From contig NZ_JAKSXX010000122.1 of assembly GCF_022829385.1 (NCBI RefSeq), positions 1 through 64,000 on the forward strand: a stretch of 64,000 nt of DNA, written 5' to 3'. The notes under the pieces were generated by a model. It searched no databases, had not been told where the DNA came from, and saw only the letters and a list, made by a program, of their open reading frames with translations. Numbering within the stretch: position 1 is the stretch's first letter; every line of letters starts with the position of its first letter. This DNA comes from Methylobacterium sp. J-070 (GTDB taxonomy: Bacteria > Pseudomonadota > Alphaproteobacteria > Rhizobiales > Beijerinckiaceae). The position numbers were made by a program, and so were the translations under genes. This document shows, in pieces, positions 17,643-27,370 of the stretch.

Positions 17643-18638
17643 ATGAAGGTGGCCGCGGTGCAGACGGGAGCGGGCGGGGCGCAGGCCCTGCCGGAGCGCT
17701 CCTCCGTGGGCCTCGTCGCGGTGATCGTCGCGGCGACCAAGGGGGAGCCGCGCGCCCTGACGATCCGTGTGCCCGATCAGGCGCCGGGCCGCGGCGACGG
17801 CCTGCCGGCCGGTCCCCTGGTGCCCGAGCACGCCACCCTGGAACGCGGCCTGCGCGCCTGGGTGGAGCGGCAGACGCACCAGCGCCTCGGCTACGTGGAG
17901 CAGCTCTACACCTTCGGCGACCGCGACCGCTCCGGGACTTCCAGCATGTCGGGGGTGCACTCGCTCTCGGTGGCCTATCTGGCGCTCGTCCGCGAGGAGC
18001 GGCCGGCCGGCCTCGCCGAGGCCGCGTGGCAGAACTGGTACCGCTACCTGCCCTACGAGGATTTCCGTCAGGGCCGGCCGCGGCAGCTCGACGCGATCGC
18101 GGCGCGGCTCTCCGCCTGGGCATCCGAGCCCGAGGATTGCGCGACGCGGACCCGCCGCCTCGACCGTCTCGGCCTGACCTTCGGCATGAACGGCGGCACC
18201 TGGAACGAGGAGCGCGTGCTGGAGCGCTACGAGTTGCTGTTCGAGGCCGGACTGATCCCGGAGGCGCGGGGCAATGCCGGCCCGGCGCTGCCCAACGACC
18301 CGACCGGCGTGCCCATGGCGTTCGACCACCGGCGGGTGCTGGCCACCGCGATCGGGCGCCTGCGCGGCAAGATCAAGTACCGCCCGGTGGTGTTCGAGCT
18401 GATGCCGCCGGAATTCACCCTGCTCCAGCTCCAGCGCACCGTGGAGGCCCTGTCGGGCACGCAGCTGCACAAGCAGAATTTTCGCCGCCTCGTGGCGCAG
18501 CAGGGGTTGGTGGAGGAGACGGAAGCGATCACCAGCGGCACCGCCGGCCGGCCGGCACGCCTCGTGCGCTTCCGCCGGGAGGTCCTGCTGGAGCGCCCGG
18601 CGCCGGGGTTGCGGCTGCCGTCGCGGCGGGTGGGGTGA
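17643..18638 (+). CDS. NrtR-like transcriptional regulator (NUDIX-type + winged helix)
   Basis: The N-terminal ~150 residues resemble a NUDIX domain (VGLVAVIVAATKGEPRALTI, LERGLRAWVERQTHQRLGYVEQLYTFGD) with a degenerate Nudix box, so probably ligand sensing only. The C-terminal part (LRGKIKYRPVVFELMPPEFTLLQLQRTVEALSGTQLHKQNFRRLV) is the NrtR winged helix. NrtR proteins repress NAD and related genes in response to ADP-ribose; some homologues control other pathways. The ATG at 17643 follows GGGGCG. It starts divergently from thiE, and no NAD gene is adjacent. Confidence 0.85.
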   Translation: MKVAAVQTGAGGAQALPERSSVGLVAVIVAATKGEPRALTIRVPDQAPGRGDGLPAGPLVPEHATLERGLRAWVERQTHQRLGYVEQLYTFGDRDRSGTSSMSGVHSLSVAYLALVREERPAGLAEAAWQNWYRYLPYEDFRQGRPRQLDAIAARLSAWASEPEDCATRTRRLDRLGLTFGMNGGTWNEERVLERYELLFEAGLIPEARGNAGPALPNDPTGVPMAFDHRRVLATAIGRLRGKIKYRPVVFELMPPEFTLLQLQRTVEALSGTQLHKQNFRRLVAQQGLVEETEAITSGTAGRPARLVRFRREVLLERPAPGLRLPSRRVG

Positions 18639-19125
18639 CCGGGCCGATGCGCCCGGCGGCTCTGCGGCGTGGCGGCCGGTCGGCCTGACGACGCTCAAGC
18701 TTCGAGCGGCCGAGCGAGCGAACCGGACGTTCCCGTCCGGCCGGCGGCGGCGCCATCCTCCCGACGATCCCGGTTCGGAGCCGTGGGGACAGAGCCGGAC
18801 AGGCTCGCCGCAGACGCCCGTCTTCCGGCGGAAGCCCGGAGACCCGGTTTTCCCATAGGCGGCTTGATATCGAAACACGCTGCCCGCCGGATGCGTTATG
18901 GGACCGATATGCCCGCTCCATACGCCCGCAGCCGATACCCCCGCCCCGCCCTCATGACCGAGACGCCCGCCGCCCGGATCGACGCGCCGTTCGCCGAGGC
19001 AAAAGCCGTCGCGGCCGGCGATCTCATCCGCACGGCCGTCCGGGGATCGCGCCCGGAGGACGCGAGACGGCGCGCCTTCCCGTCTTCTTCCCCGTCGGCG
19101 CGCGGCCGCGGACAGGCCTGAGCCC
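18639..19125. other. gap before hybrid histidine kinase
   Basis: About 490 bases in which I see no convincing gene. Open frames crossing it are Arg/Pro/Ala-rich and lack ribosome sites. A slightly AT-richer patch (about 18850-18910) may contain the kinase promoter, but no clear -35/-10 pair could be assigned. Confidence 0.45.
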
Positions 19126-21939
19126 ATGGATCCGCAGACGTCGGCCCTCCTCGGCGGCGGCCTCATGGGGGCACGCATGCGCGCCTACGATTGGGCGACC
19201 ACGTCGCTCGGTCCGCAGGAGCACTGGCCTCAACCGCTCCTGACCCTCGTGCGGGTCATGCTCAACTCGCGCCAGCCGATGTTCATCGCCTGGGGAGCGG
19301 ACCGCACCCTGGTGTACAACGACACCTACGCGCAGATCCTCGGCGAGCGGCACCCCGCGGCGCTGGGCCGCCCCTTCTTCGAGACCTGGCCCGAGGTCCG
19401 GGACGCGGTGGGCGCGCTGATGGATCGCGTGTTCGCGGGCGATCCCGTGCACATGGAGGACCTGGCGCTCACCCTCCATCGCAACGGCTATCCCGAGGCG
19501 ACGCATTTCGCCTTCTCCTACACGCCCGTGCCGGGGGACGACGGCACGATCGTCGGCCTGTTCTGCGCCTGCACCGAGACGACCCGCCAGGTGCTCGCGG
19601 AGCGGCAGGCCGCCTCCGAACGCCGGCGCCAGCAGGCCCTGCTCCAGCAGATGCCCGGGTTCGTCGCCGTGCTGCGCGACCCCAGCCACATCTTCGAGTA
19701 CGTCAACGACGCCTACATCACGGTGGCGGGGCGCCGCGACTATATCGGCCGCAACGTCCGCGAGGTGTTTCCGGAGCTGGTCGGCCAGGGATTCTACGAG
19801 CTGCTCGACCAGGTCTATGCGACGGGCGAGCCGTTCGTGGCGCGCTCGCAGCCGATCCGGCTCGTCGGCGAGGACAGCACCCGGTATCTCGACTTCATCT
19901 ACCAGCCCATCCGCGACCAGGCCGGGGCCGTCATCGGCATCTTCGCGGGCGGCTACGAGGTCTCGGATCAGATCCGGTCGCAGGTCGCCCTGGCCGAGAG
20001 CGAGGGTCGCTACCGAACCCTGTTCGAGAGCATCGATGTCGGGTTCTGCATCATCGAGGTGACGTTCGACGCGGCCGACCGGGCCGTCGACTACCGCATC
20101 CTCGAAGCCAACCCAGCCTTCGAGCGCCAGACCGGCGCCGACGTGGCCGGCCGATGGGTCAGCGACTTCGCCCCCGATCTCGAACGCCATTGGTTCGACA
20201 CGTACGGCCACGTCGCGCTGACGGGCGAACCCGCCCACATCGAGAACAAAGCCGACGTCTTCGGGCGCTGGTTCGACGTGCGGGCCCTGCGCGTCGGCGA
20301 TCCGGCCGCCCGCCGGGTCGCGGTGTTCTTCAGCGACATCTCCGAGCGGAAACGCATGGAGGAGGCGCTTCAGGTGCTGAACGCGACCCTGGAGCAGCAG
20401 GTCCACGAGCGCACCGCCGAGCGCGACCAGCTCTGGAGATTGTCCGAGGACATGCTGGCCCGGGCCAACTACGAAGGGATGATGTCGGCGGTCAGCCCGT
20501 CCTGGACCCGGGTGCTCGGCTGGTCCGAAGCCGAGCTCCTGTCACGGCCCTACGGGACGTTCATGCACCCGGACGACATGGGCCCGACGCTGGCTGCCCT
20601 CGCGCAGATGGGGAAGACGACGCAGCCGACGCGGTTCGAGAACCGCATCGCCACGAGCGCCGGGGGATGGAAGCCCATCGAGTGGACGGTCGCGCCCGAG
20701 GCCGACGGCGCCAACTTCATCGCGGTCGGTCGCGACCTCACCATCGCCAAGACGCGCGAGGCCGAGCTGGCCTCGGCGCAGGAGGCGTTGCGCCAAGCGC
20801 AGAAGATGGAGGCGGTCGGCCAACTCACCGGGGGCGTGGCCCACGACTTCAACAACCTGCTGACCGTCATCAAGTCGTCCACCGATCTCCTGAAGCGGCC
20901 AGGCCTGCCGGAGGAGCGCCGCCAGCGCTACGTCGGCGCGATCTCCGACACCGTCGCCCGCGCGGCAAAGCTGACGGGCCAGCTTCTGGCCTTCGCGCGC
21001 CGTCAGGCCCTCAAGCCGGAGGTCATCGATGCCGGCCGGAGCGTCACCACGATCAGCGACATGGTCGGCACCCTGAGCGGCTCGCGCATCAGGATCGTCA
21101 CGGCCATCCCGGACGCGCCGTGCTTCATCAACGCCGATCCCAGCCAGTTCGACACCGCCCTGGTGAACATGGCCGTCAACGCCCGGGACGCCATGGATGG
21201 CGAGGGCACCCTGACCATCACGGTGAACCCCGTCTCGACCATTCCGCCGATCCGCACGCACCCGGCCGTATCCGGTGATTTCATCGCGGTGTGCATCGAG
21301 GACACCGGTTCCGGCATCGCGCCCGAGCAGATCGAGCACATCTTCGAACCGTTCTTCACCACCAAGGGCGTCGGCCAGGGGACCGGGCTCGGGCTGAGCC
21401 AGGTCTTCGGCTTCGCGAAGCAATCCGGCGGGGAGGTCCGGGTGCAGAGCACGGTCGGACAGGGCACGACGTTCGTGCTGTACCTGCCGAGGGTGGAGGC
21501 TCCCGGCCACGTGCCGCAGGTGGAGCCCGAACCCGTCGTCGATGGGCACGGCATGTGTGTCCTGGTGGTCGAGGACAATGCCGAAGTCGGGACGTTTGCG
21601 ACCCAGACCCTGGCCGAGCTCGGCTATGTCACCGTCTGGGCGATCGACGCCGAGGCGGCGCTGGCCGAATTGGCCAAGGACGCCGACCGCTTCGACGTGG
21701 TGTTCACGGATGTCGTGATGCCGGGGATGAACGGCATCGATCTGGCTCACCGGATCCGGCGGGACCACCACGACCTGCCCGTGCTGCTCGCCTCCGGCTA
21801 CAGCCACGTGCTGGCCCGCAACGGCACCCACGGCTTCGAGCTGCTGCACAAGCCGTACTCGGTCGAGCAGCTCTCGCGCCTCCTGCGCAAGGTCGCGACC
21901 TGGCAGCGCCGCAAGCGGATCATGGGCGAAGTCGCCTGA
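19126..21939 (+). CDS. PAS-domain hybrid sensor histidine kinase/response regulator
   Basis: A 937-residue soluble-looking sensor. Several PAS-like domains fill residues ~35-545 ([89 protein letters not shown]). The HisKA phosphosite is H573 in [19 protein letters not shown]. The ATPase has D726 in [23 protein letters not shown] and a GTGLGL box. A C-terminal receiver starts near residue 810 ([12 protein letters not shown]) with acceptor D862 in [13 protein letters not shown]. No transmembrane helix is evident. No cognate regulator adjoins it, so the output is unknown. Confidence 0.93.
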   Translation: MDPQTSALLGGGLMGARMRAYDWATTSLGPQEHWPQPLLTLVRVMLNSRQPMFIAWGADRTLVYNDTYAQILGERHPAALGRPFFETWPEVRDAVGALMDRVFAGDPVHMEDLALTLHRNGYPEATHFAFSYTPVPGDDGTIVGLFCACTETTRQVLAERQAASERRRQQALLQQMPGFVAVLRDPSHIFEYVNDAYITVAGRRDYIGRNVREVFPELVGQGFYELLDQVYATGEPFVARSQPIRLVGEDSTRYLDFIYQPIRDQAGAVIGIFAGGYEVSDQIRSQVALAESEGRYRTLFESIDVGFCIIEVTFDAADRAVDYRILEANPAFERQTGADVAGRWVSDFAPDLERHWFDTYGHVALTGEPAHIENKADVFGRWFDVRALRVGDPAARRVAVFFSDISERKRMEEALQVLNATLEQQVHERTAERDQLWRLSEDMLARANYEGMMSAVSPSWTRVLGWSEAELLSRPYGTFMHPDDMGPTLAALAQMGKTTQPTRFENRIATSAGGWKPIEWTVAPEADGANFIAVGRDLTIAKTREAELASAQEALRQAQKMEAVGQLTGGVAHDFNNLLTVIKSSTDLLKRPGLPEERRQRYVGAISDTVARAAKLTGQLLAFARRQALKPEVIDAGRSVTTISDMVGTLSGSRIRIVTAIPDAPCFINADPSQFDTALVNMAVNARDAMDGEGTLTITVNPVSTIPPIRTHPAVSGDFIAVCIEDTGSGIAPEQIEHIFEPFFTTKGVGQGTGLGLSQVFGFAKQSGGEVRVQSTVGQGTTFVLYLPRVEAPGHVPQVEPEPVVDGHGMCVLVVEDNAEVGTFATQTLAELGYVTVWAIDAEAALAELAKDADRFDVVFTDVVMPGMNGIDLAHRIRRDHHDLPVLLASGYSHVLARNGTHGFELLHKPYSVEQLSRLLRKVATWQRRKRIMGEVA

Positions 21940-22079
21940 CCGCCTGGGGCTCCCGGGCCTGCCGGCCCGGGGCGCGCAGGCCGATCCGGCCCGAAGCCAT
22001 CCCGTTGACGAGGACCCGCCCGGGCGGGTTGCCGGGACCCGCGCCCGACGCGGTCGCGCCGGCGTTTTCGCCCGGGTCC

Positions 22080-22898
22080 CTACCCGTAGGTGTGGTCCTC
22101 CGCGGGGAACCGTCCGGCCCGGACTTCCTCGGCATAGGCCTTCACGGCCTCCTCGATATGGGCGCGCAGGCTCCCGAACTGGCGCACGAATTTCGGCGTG
22201 CGCTCGGACAGGCCGAGCATGTCCTCCAGCACCAGGATCTGCCCGTCGCAGACCGCCGAGGCGCCGATGCCGATCGTGGCGGCCGTGACCCGGGGCGAGG
22301 TCGCGATGGCGCGGGCCACCGGCTCGACGATGCCCTCCAGCACGATCGCGAAGGCCCCCGCCTCGGAGATCGCCCTTGCGTCCTCCAGGAGGCGGCGCTC
22401 GTCGTCGGGCGCCCGGCCCTGGACCTTGAAGCCGCCCATCGTGTTCACCGCCTGCGGGGTGAGCCCGATATGGCCCATCACGGGCACGCCGCGCTGGACC
22501 AGGAACGCCACCGTCTCGGCGAAGTGCGCCCCGCCCTCCATCTTGATCGCGCCCGCGCCGGTCTCCTTCAGCACCCGCGACGCGTTGAGGAAGGCCTGCT
22601 CCCGGCTCGCCTCGTAGGAGCCGAACGGCATGTCGACCACGACCAGGGCCTTCTCGGTGCCGCGGATCACCGCCTGCGCCTGCAGGATCATCATCTCCAG
22701 GGTCACCGGGATGGTGGATTCCATCCCGTGCATCACCATGCCGAGGGAATCGCCCACCAGGATGAAGTCGCAATAGGGATCGACGATGCCGGCCGTGTGG
22801 GCGTGGTAGGCGGTGAGGGCGGTGATCTTGCGCCCTTCGGCCTTGCGCTTGCCGATATCCACCGCCCTGAGCCGGCGGGACTGCACGACCTGCGACAT
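22080..22898 (-). CDS. panB: 3-methyl-2-oxobutanoate hydroxymethyltransferase
   Basis: A 272-residue PanB that makes ketopantoate from alpha-ketoisovalerate and methylene-THF, the first step of pantothenate synthesis. Recognisable blocks are [110 protein letters not shown] and [22 protein letters not shown]. The Asp pair and Lys of the active site lie in these segments. It follows the quinoprotein relay genes on the same strand after a 158-base gap with repeat-like DNA, so it is probably a separate unit. No panC is nearby. Confidence 0.96.
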   Translation of the reverse strand: MSQVVQSRRLRAVDIGKRKAEGRKITALTAYHAHTAGIVDPYCDFILVGDSLGMVMHGMESTIPVTLEMMILQAQAVIRGTEKALVVVDMPFGSYEASREQAFLNASRVLKETGAGAIKMEGGAHFAETVAFLVQRGVPVMGHIGLTPQAVNTMGGFKVQGRAPDDERRLLEDARAISEAGAFAIVLEGIVEPVARAIATSPRVTAATIGIGASAVCDGQILVLEDMLGLSERTPKFVRQFGSLRAHIEEAVKAYAEEVRAGRFPAEDHTYG

Positions 22899-22919
22899 GG
22901 TTCAGACCTCTTTCGGCTC

Positions 22920-22963
22920 TTTCCCCTCCCCCTCGCGGGGCGAGGCCCGGGATGGGGGTGGTC
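22920..22963. repeat. GC-rich palindromic intergenic repeat
   Basis: Between panB and the CXXCW gene lies a stretch of CCCCTCCCC..GCGGGGCGAGG..GGGATGGGGG type. This composition matches a palindromic intergenic repeat often scattered through alphaproteobacterial genomes. Only one copy is seen in this window, so the assignment rests on general knowledge. Confidence 0.35.
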
Positions 22964-23033
22964 CAGGATCGACCGCCCCGGCGGACACGAGGCGCCCTCG
23001 GTTCCTCGGCCCCTCCTACACCGCCCGGCGCCG

Positions 23034-23071
23034 CGGGTCAGCGCCCCGCCTGCGGGTCAGCGCCCCGCCTG
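23034..23071. repeat. 19-bp tandem duplication over a stop codon
   Basis: Two exact, abutting copies of CGGGTCAGCGCCCCGCCTG. The second copy contains the stop codon of the CXXCW-motif gene, and the first repeats it just downstream. It looks like a recent slippage duplication. Confidence 0.85.
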
Positions 23072-23653
23072 CGGCTCGGATCCCGCCGCCCAGGCCGGAT
23101 CGACGCGCAGGTTCGCGGTCTCGTGCGCCTCCTGCCAGCCCTCGACGCCCGTGGGGAACCAGCGCACGCCGGTATAGCCCTTGCGCACCAAGCGCTTGGC
23201 GGCGTTCCAGCTGCCCCAGCACTCCACGTGGCAGAACACCACGACGGGCTTGGCCCTGTCGTCGCCGGTCAGCTCCGCGACCCGCGCGTAGAACAGCGCC
23301 TCGCGTGCCGGGGCGAGGGGCTCGGCCCCCGCCTCCGGCATCCAGACCGCGCCGGGAACCGAGGGATGCACCGGCAGCCAGAGTCGGCCCTCGGGGAAGT
23401 TCGACGGCTTGCGGTCGGGGGCAGCCACGTCGATCAGGACCGGCTTGTCAGGCCCGGCCATCAGGCCGGCGAGCGTGTCGGCATCGATCACCGCGGCGCC
23501 CTGGAGGGTCTGCGGCGTGTAGCCCTTCGGCGGCCCCGCGTAGAGCCCGTCCGGCTCCGGCACGTTGACGGGGGAATCGGCCGGGGCGGCGGCGAGGCAG
23601 CAGGTCGCCGCCAAGAGGGCCGCGACCCGGCCGATCATGCGCGTGCGGCGCAT
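23057..23653 (-). CDS. PQQ-dependent catabolism-associated CXXCW-motif protein
   Basis: An exported 198-residue rhodanese-like protein: signal RRTRMIGRVAALLAATCCLAAAPA, then a domain ending in VVFCHVECWGSWNAAKRLVRKGYTGVRWFPTGVEGW. The paired cysteines before WxSWNAAKR are the hallmark of the TIGR03865-type family found beside PQQ-dependent alcohol dehydrogenases. The role is unproven; periplasmic electron or sulfur handling is assumed. It begins 3 bases after the stop of the SoxYZ-like gene, so it is the last gene of a three-gene operon. Confidence 0.87.
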   Translation of the reverse strand: MRRTRMIGRVAALLAATCCLAAAPADSPVNVPEPDGLYAGPPKGYTPQTLQGAAVIDADTLAGLMAGPDKPVLIDVAAPDRKPSNFPEGRLWLPVHPSVPGAVWMPEAGAEPLAPAREALFYARVAELTGDDRAKPVVVFCHVECWGSWNAAKRLVRKGYTGVRWFPTGVEGWQEAHETANLRVDPAWAAGSEPQAGR

Positions 23654-23656
23654 CGC

Positions 23657-24490
23657 TCAGTTCGTCGGGCTCGGCGGGGTGAAGCTGTGCTGCCAGCGGC
23701 CGCCGGCATTGTCGCTCGCCGCGACCTGGAGCGGCTTGCCGTCCGGCTTGAACGCGAAGTTGATCACTGGGTTCGAGGCGATCGAGATGTCGCCCGTCAT
23801 GGTGAACACCGTCCGGTCGCCCGCCGAGACGGTGAGCTTGTCGATGTAGCGGGCCGGCGTGAACTCGCGGGTGACCTGATTCATCTGCATGCCGGAGAAG
23901 TTCGGGTGGCGGACCATCAGCGTCGCCTCCACGGGCTTGCCGGGCTGGGCATCGGCGAACTTCATCCGCATGTCGCCCATGCCCTTCATGGCCTCCTCGT
24001 CGCTCATGCCCATCGGGGCCGAGCAGCCGCCGGAGGCCTTCACGAACTGCTTGGCCTCGTAGAGCTTGCCGTCCTGGGTCTCCACCACGGCGTGCATGTC
24101 GGTGTAGTTGTTGACCCGCACCCGCAGCTTCAGTTCCGCCGGATCGGCGGCCGGTCCGAACTCGAACTTGGCCGCGTAGGGCGCCGGGTTGTCGTCGATG
24201 ATCAGCGAGACCGCCTTGATCTGCGCGCTATCCGGCATGGTCAGGGTGATCGGCACCAGGGCGGCATCCAGCGCCCGGACCGGCGCGTCGATCTTCACGA
24301 GGGTCTCGGTCGGCGCGATCTGTCGGTCGCCGAAGATCGACTTGGCGATCTCCTGCCAGCGCGCCGCCCGTTCCTGGTCGGTGTCGGAGGCGCCCGCGGC
24401 CCGCGCCGGGGGGGCGAACGGTCCGGACAGGGCCGTCGTCGCGAGGGCGACGCCGAGGGCGATGACGGTGTTTCCGATCCTGTGGGTCAT
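23657..24490 (-). CDS. quinoprotein dehydrogenase-associated SoxYZ-like carrier
   Basis: A 277-residue secreted protein: signal ending FAPPARAAGA, then a SoxY-like half (FGDRQIAPTETLVKIDAPVRALDAALVPITLTM) with the cysteine in VKASGGCSAPMG, and a SoxZ-like half (MRMKFADAQPGKPVEATLMVRHPNFSGM, GDISIASNPVINFAFKP). In sulfur oxidation SoxY carries substrates on a Gly-Gly-Cys arm; in this fused family the Cys lies internally. The family co-occurs with PQQ dehydrogenases. It lies 41 bases downstream of the metallohydrolase gene. Confidence 0.88.
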   Translation of the reverse strand: MTHRIGNTVIALGVALATTALSGPFAPPARAAGASDTDQERAARWQEIAKSIFGDRQIAPTETLVKIDAPVRALDAALVPITLTMPDSAQIKAVSLIIDDNPAPYAAKFEFGPAADPAELKLRVRVNNYTDMHAVVETQDGKLYEAKQFVKASGGCSAPMGMSDEEAMKGMGDMRMKFADAQPGKPVEATLMVRHPNFSGMQMNQVTREFTPARYIDKLTVSAGDRTVFTMTGDISIASNPVINFAFKPDGKPLQVAASDNAGGRWQHSFTPPSPTN

Positions 24491-24531
24491 GGCGTGTCTC
24501 CCGATGCGATCCGATATGGCGAGCCGAAAAC

Positions 24532-25500
24532 TTATTCCCACTCCAGTTCCTGGTAGGCCACGGTGACGTTGCGGCCGTTGTAGGTGTCGAACAGCGCCCA
24601 CTTGTCCCGCTGCGCCTTCGCGACGCTGTCGACCGCCTTCTCGATCGGCACGTCCTTGGCGATCGCCGCACGGGTGCCGTCGCGGAGCGCCGTCAGGTAG
24701 CCAGCGAGGTCGGCGAGCGCCGGGGCGAGATCCACCGTCACCGGGCCGTGGCCCGGCACCGCCCGGGCGGCGCCCAGGGCCTTCAGGCGCTCGGCCTCCC
24801 GGATCCAGCCCTTCAGGCTGCCGTCGAGGGAGGGGATGCGGTTCACGAACAGAAGGTCGGCGGGGAACAGCAGGCCGGTCCCTGAATCGATCATCGACAG
24901 GTCCGAGGTGGTGTGGGCCGGCCCGTGCGCCGTGAAGGTCAGGCGGCGGTCGCCGAGGTCGATCTCGGCCGTGTCGGTCACGGTCATCGTCGGGTAGACC
25001 ACCGGCCCGGTCCGCTCCTCCCCGAGGAGGTCGACCAGGCGCTTGCGATAGAACTCGCCCCGCGCGGAGAGGGCCTCGGTGAGCTTGGCGTGGCCGATGA
25101 AGACCGGCTTGTCCTGCACGAAGGCGCCCGCCCCGAAGACGTGGTCCGGATGGACGTGGGTCAGCACCACGTGGGTGACCGGCTTGGCCGTGCGCTTGGC
25201 GATCTCGGCCCGCAGCCACTGGCCGTCCGCGAGGCTGCCGCCGGATTCCGTGACGAGCACGCCGGTCCGGCCGATGACGAAGCCGATATTGGCGATGGCG
25301 TCGGCATTCTCCGGCGTGGCGTCGGCGATCAGGCCCTTCCGCACGAAGATGCCCGGCCCGACCTCCTCCATGGCGAACGATTCGGCGGCGCGGCCGAGGG
25401 TCGGAAGGCAGCACAGGCAGAGGCCGGCGAACAGGGCGTGCCGCCGCGACGGGGCGCGGCCGGCGGCAGACGTCCTTGGATGGACGGCGAACGCCGTCAT
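24532..25500 (-). CDS. quinoprotein relay system zinc metallohydrolase (SoxH-related)
   Basis: A 322-residue metallo-beta-lactamase-fold protein. The N-terminus has a twin-arginine-like signal (SRRHALFAGLCLCCLPTLGRA). The zinc motif THVHPDHVFG, a GHAKL segment, LLFPADLLFVNRIPSLDGS and VPGHGPVT supply the usual ligands. It matches the SoxH-like family tied to PQQ enzymes. It is the first gene of the minus-strand operon; its leader contains the CCTACC-ATTA-GGTAGG palindrome next to the divergent TetR gene. Confidence 0.87.
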   Translation of the reverse strand: MTAFAVHPRTSAAGRAPSRRHALFAGLCLCCLPTLGRAAESFAMEEVGPGIFVRKGLIADATPENADAIANIGFVIGRTGVLVTESGGSLADGQWLRAEIAKRTAKPVTHVVLTHVHPDHVFGAGAFVQDKPVFIGHAKLTEALSARGEFYRKRLVDLLGEERTGPVVYPTMTVTDTAEIDLGDRRLTFTAHGPAHTTSDLSMIDSGTGLLFPADLLFVNRIPSLDGSLKGWIREAERLKALGAARAVPGHGPVTVDLAPALADLAGYLTALRDGTRAAIAKDVPIEKAVDSVAKAQRDKWALFDTYNGRNVTVAYQELEWE

Positions 25501-25533
25501 GCCGATACCTCCCGATCGTCCCGCTCTTGCTTG

Positions 25534-25549
25534 CCTACCATTAGGTAGG
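25534..25549. promoter_or_regulatory. palindromic operator between TetR gene and quinoprotein relay operon
   Basis: CCTACC-ATTA-GGTAGG is a perfect inverted repeat (6-bp arms, 4-bp spacer), extended by a further TAG to the right, in the 148-base gap between the two divergent genes. This geometry is typical for TetR dimers, so it is read as the binding site for auto- and operon control. Binding is inferred. Confidence 0.7.
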
Positions 25550-25648
25550 TAGATTCCGGGCTCGTCAAGGGGCAAGCGGGAGTCGGGCCGGGGCGGGCCG
25601 CACGTTCGCGTGAGCCCGACCGGGTCGGCGGGAGAGGCGATCGCCGCG

Positions 25649-26215
25649 ATGAGGGATACCCGTGCCGAGCTGCTGATGCAGGCCGAGACCCTGGTCCGGG
25701 GCCGGGGCTATGCCGGCTTCAGCTACGCCGACCTCGCGGAGGCGGTGGGCATCCGCAAGGCCAGCATCCACCACCATTTCCCCACCAAGGCGGATCTCGG
25801 CGCCGCCCTGGTGGCGGCCTACGCGGCCCGCTACGCCGCCGCCCTGAAGGCGATCCGCCGCGACGTGGCGGACGGGCCGGGGCGGGTGGAGGCCTACGGC
25901 CGTCTGTATCTCGGCGGCGTCGAGCAGGGGCTCGGCTGCCTGTGCGCGGCGCTGGCCATCGAGGGTGAGGCGCTTCCGGAGCGCCTGCGCCGGGACATCG
26001 CGGCGTTCTTCGAAGGTCATCTCGCCTGGCTGGAAGCAGTCCTGCGCGACGGCCAAGTCGACGGCACCGTCCGCGCCGGGGCGGATCCGGCCGCCCTCGC
26101 CCGCTACGTGATCGCCACCCTGGAGGGTGCGCTGCTGATGGAGCGCCTGTTCGCCAGCCCCGCGGCCTTCCGGGGGACGCTGGCGGTGCTGGTCGACGGG
26201 CTCAGGCGGCGGTGA
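25649..26215 (+). CDS. TetR-family transcriptional regulator
   Basis: 188 residues with an N-terminal HTH ([47 protein letters not shown]) that is classic TetR, and a helical ligand domain ([35 protein letters not shown]) of the TetR_C type seen in NemR/YcdC-like repressors. The ATG at 25649 is used; a GTG at 25610 is possible. It diverges from the quinoprotein relay operon across a palindrome and is probably its repressor. Its 3' end overlaps the end of queC by 14 bases in convergent orientation. Confidence 0.9.
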   Translation: MRDTRAELLMQAETLVRGRGYAGFSYADLAEAVGIRKASIHHHFPTKADLGAALVAAYAARYAAALKAIRRDVADGPGRVEAYGRLYLGGVEQGLGCLCAALAIEGEALPERLRRDIAAFFEGHLAWLEAVLRDGQVDGTVRAGADPAALARYVIATLEGALLMERLFASPAAFRGTLAVLVDGLRRR

Positions 26216-26924
26216 ACCGCGCGTAGCCGTCCGCCCGCAGGCGGCAGGCCGGGCAGGTCCCGCAGCCGTAGCCCCAGGGATGGCGCCGCCCGCGCTCGCC
26301 GAGGTAGCAGGTGTGGCTCTCCTCGACGATCAGGTCCACCAACGCCCGGCCGCCCAGCGTCTCGGCGAGGCCCCAGGTCTGCGCCTTGTCGAGCCACATC
26401 AGCGGCGTGTGAAGCACGAACCGGCGGTCCATGCCGAGGTTCAGCGCCACCTGCAGCGCCTTGATGGTGTCGTCGCGGCAGTCGGGATAGCCGGAATAGT
26501 CGGTCTCGCACATGCCGCCGACCACGTGGCGGAGGCCCCGCCGGTAGGCGAGCGCCGCCGCGAAGGTCAGGAACACGAGGTTGCGGCCGGGCACGAAGGT
26601 GTTGGGCAGGCCCGAGGCTTCGAACCCGATCTCGGCGTCCCGGGTCAACGCCGTCTCGGAGATCTGTCCCAGGGCGTCGAGCGCGAGGGTGTGGTCGTCG
26701 CCGAGGCGCCCCGCCCAGGCCGGGTCGATGCGGCCCATGCCGTCCCGGAGCGTGGCGCGGCGGTCGAGTTCGACCCGGTGGCGCTGGCCGTAATCGAACC
26801 CCACGGTCTCGACACGGTCGAACCGGTCGAGGGCCCAGGCGAGGCAGGTGGCCGAATCCTGGCCGCCGGAGAACAGCACCAGCGCCGACCGGTCGCCCGG
26901 ACTTGCAGCCGTGTGGTCAGACAT
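26202..26924 (-). CDS. queC: 7-cyano-7-deazaguanine synthase
   Basis: A 240-residue PP-loop ATPase ([19 protein letters not shown]) that converts CDG to preQ0 in queuosine synthesis. The C-terminal zinc site is intact: [33 protein letters not shown] carries four cysteines. Other family blocks are [21 protein letters not shown] and [29 protein letters not shown]. The start ATG overlaps the queD stop by 8 bases, showing a queD-queC operon. No preQ1 riboswitch was recognised upstream. Confidence 0.96.
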   Translation of the reverse strand: MSDHTAASPGDRSALVLFSGGQDSATCLAWALDRFDRVETVGFDYGQRHRVELDRRATLRDGMGRIDPAWAGRLGDDHTLALDALGQISETALTRDAEIGFEASGLPNTFVPGRNLVFLTFAAALAYRRGLRHVVGGMCETDYSGYPDCRDDTIKALQVALNLGMDRRFVLHTPLMWLDKAQTWGLAETLGGRALVDLIVEESHTCYLGERGRRHPWGYGCGTCPACRLRADGYARFTAA

Positions 26925-27279
26925 CCGCGCCATCATAGTCCGCCCAGGACATCGGGGTCTCGGCGACCCGCACCCGGGCGAGGCCGGGCAGGTCCGGCCG
27001 CAGGCGATGCCAGATCCAGGCCGCGATGGCCTCGGCGGTGGGATTCTCCAGGCCCTCGATCTCGTTGAGGCAATGGTGGTCGAGCCGGGCGAGCAGCGGG
27101 CCGAAGATCGACTCGATGTCGTAGAAGTCGATCACCCAGCCGGTGCGGAGATCGACCGGGCCGGCCACGGTCAGCTCGACCCGGTAGGAATGCCCGTGCA
27201 TCCGGTGGCAGCGGTGGGTCGCGGGCACGTTCGGCAGGCGGTGGGCCGCCTCGAAGGTGAAGGCTTGGGTGATCTTCAT
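26917..27279 (-). CDS. queD: 6-carboxy-5,6,7,8-tetrahydropterin synthase
   Basis: A 120-residue PTPS-fold enzyme from ATG 27279, giving CPH4 for 7-deazaguanine synthesis. Zinc ligands are [10 protein letters not shown] and [13 protein letters not shown] (His-x-His), the catalytic cysteine is in HRCHRMHG, and DHHCLNEI plus [15 protein letters not shown] complete the active site. It starts about 90 bases from the end of the DHDPS-family gene. Coupled to queC by an 8-base overlap. QueE and QueF are not in the window. Confidence 0.95.
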   Translation of the reverse strand: MKITQAFTFEAAHRLPNVPATHRCHRMHGHSYRVELTVAGPVDLRTGWVIDFYDIESIFGPLLARLDHHCLNEIEGLENPTAEAIAAWIWHRLRPDLPGLARVRVAETPMSWADYDGADV

Positions 27280-27370
27280 GGGCGGGATTCGCGGGTTGTG
27301 ACCGATCTCGCGCCCGCCATAGCGCCGACCGGCCATCCCGTGCAAAGGCGGGCCGGCGCGGCGCGGGTGG

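Noticed and set aside
27280..27370. preQ1 riboswitch before queD
   Set aside because: The gap is ~90 bases and GC-rich, with none of the A-rich tail or aptamer core of preQ1-I or -II.
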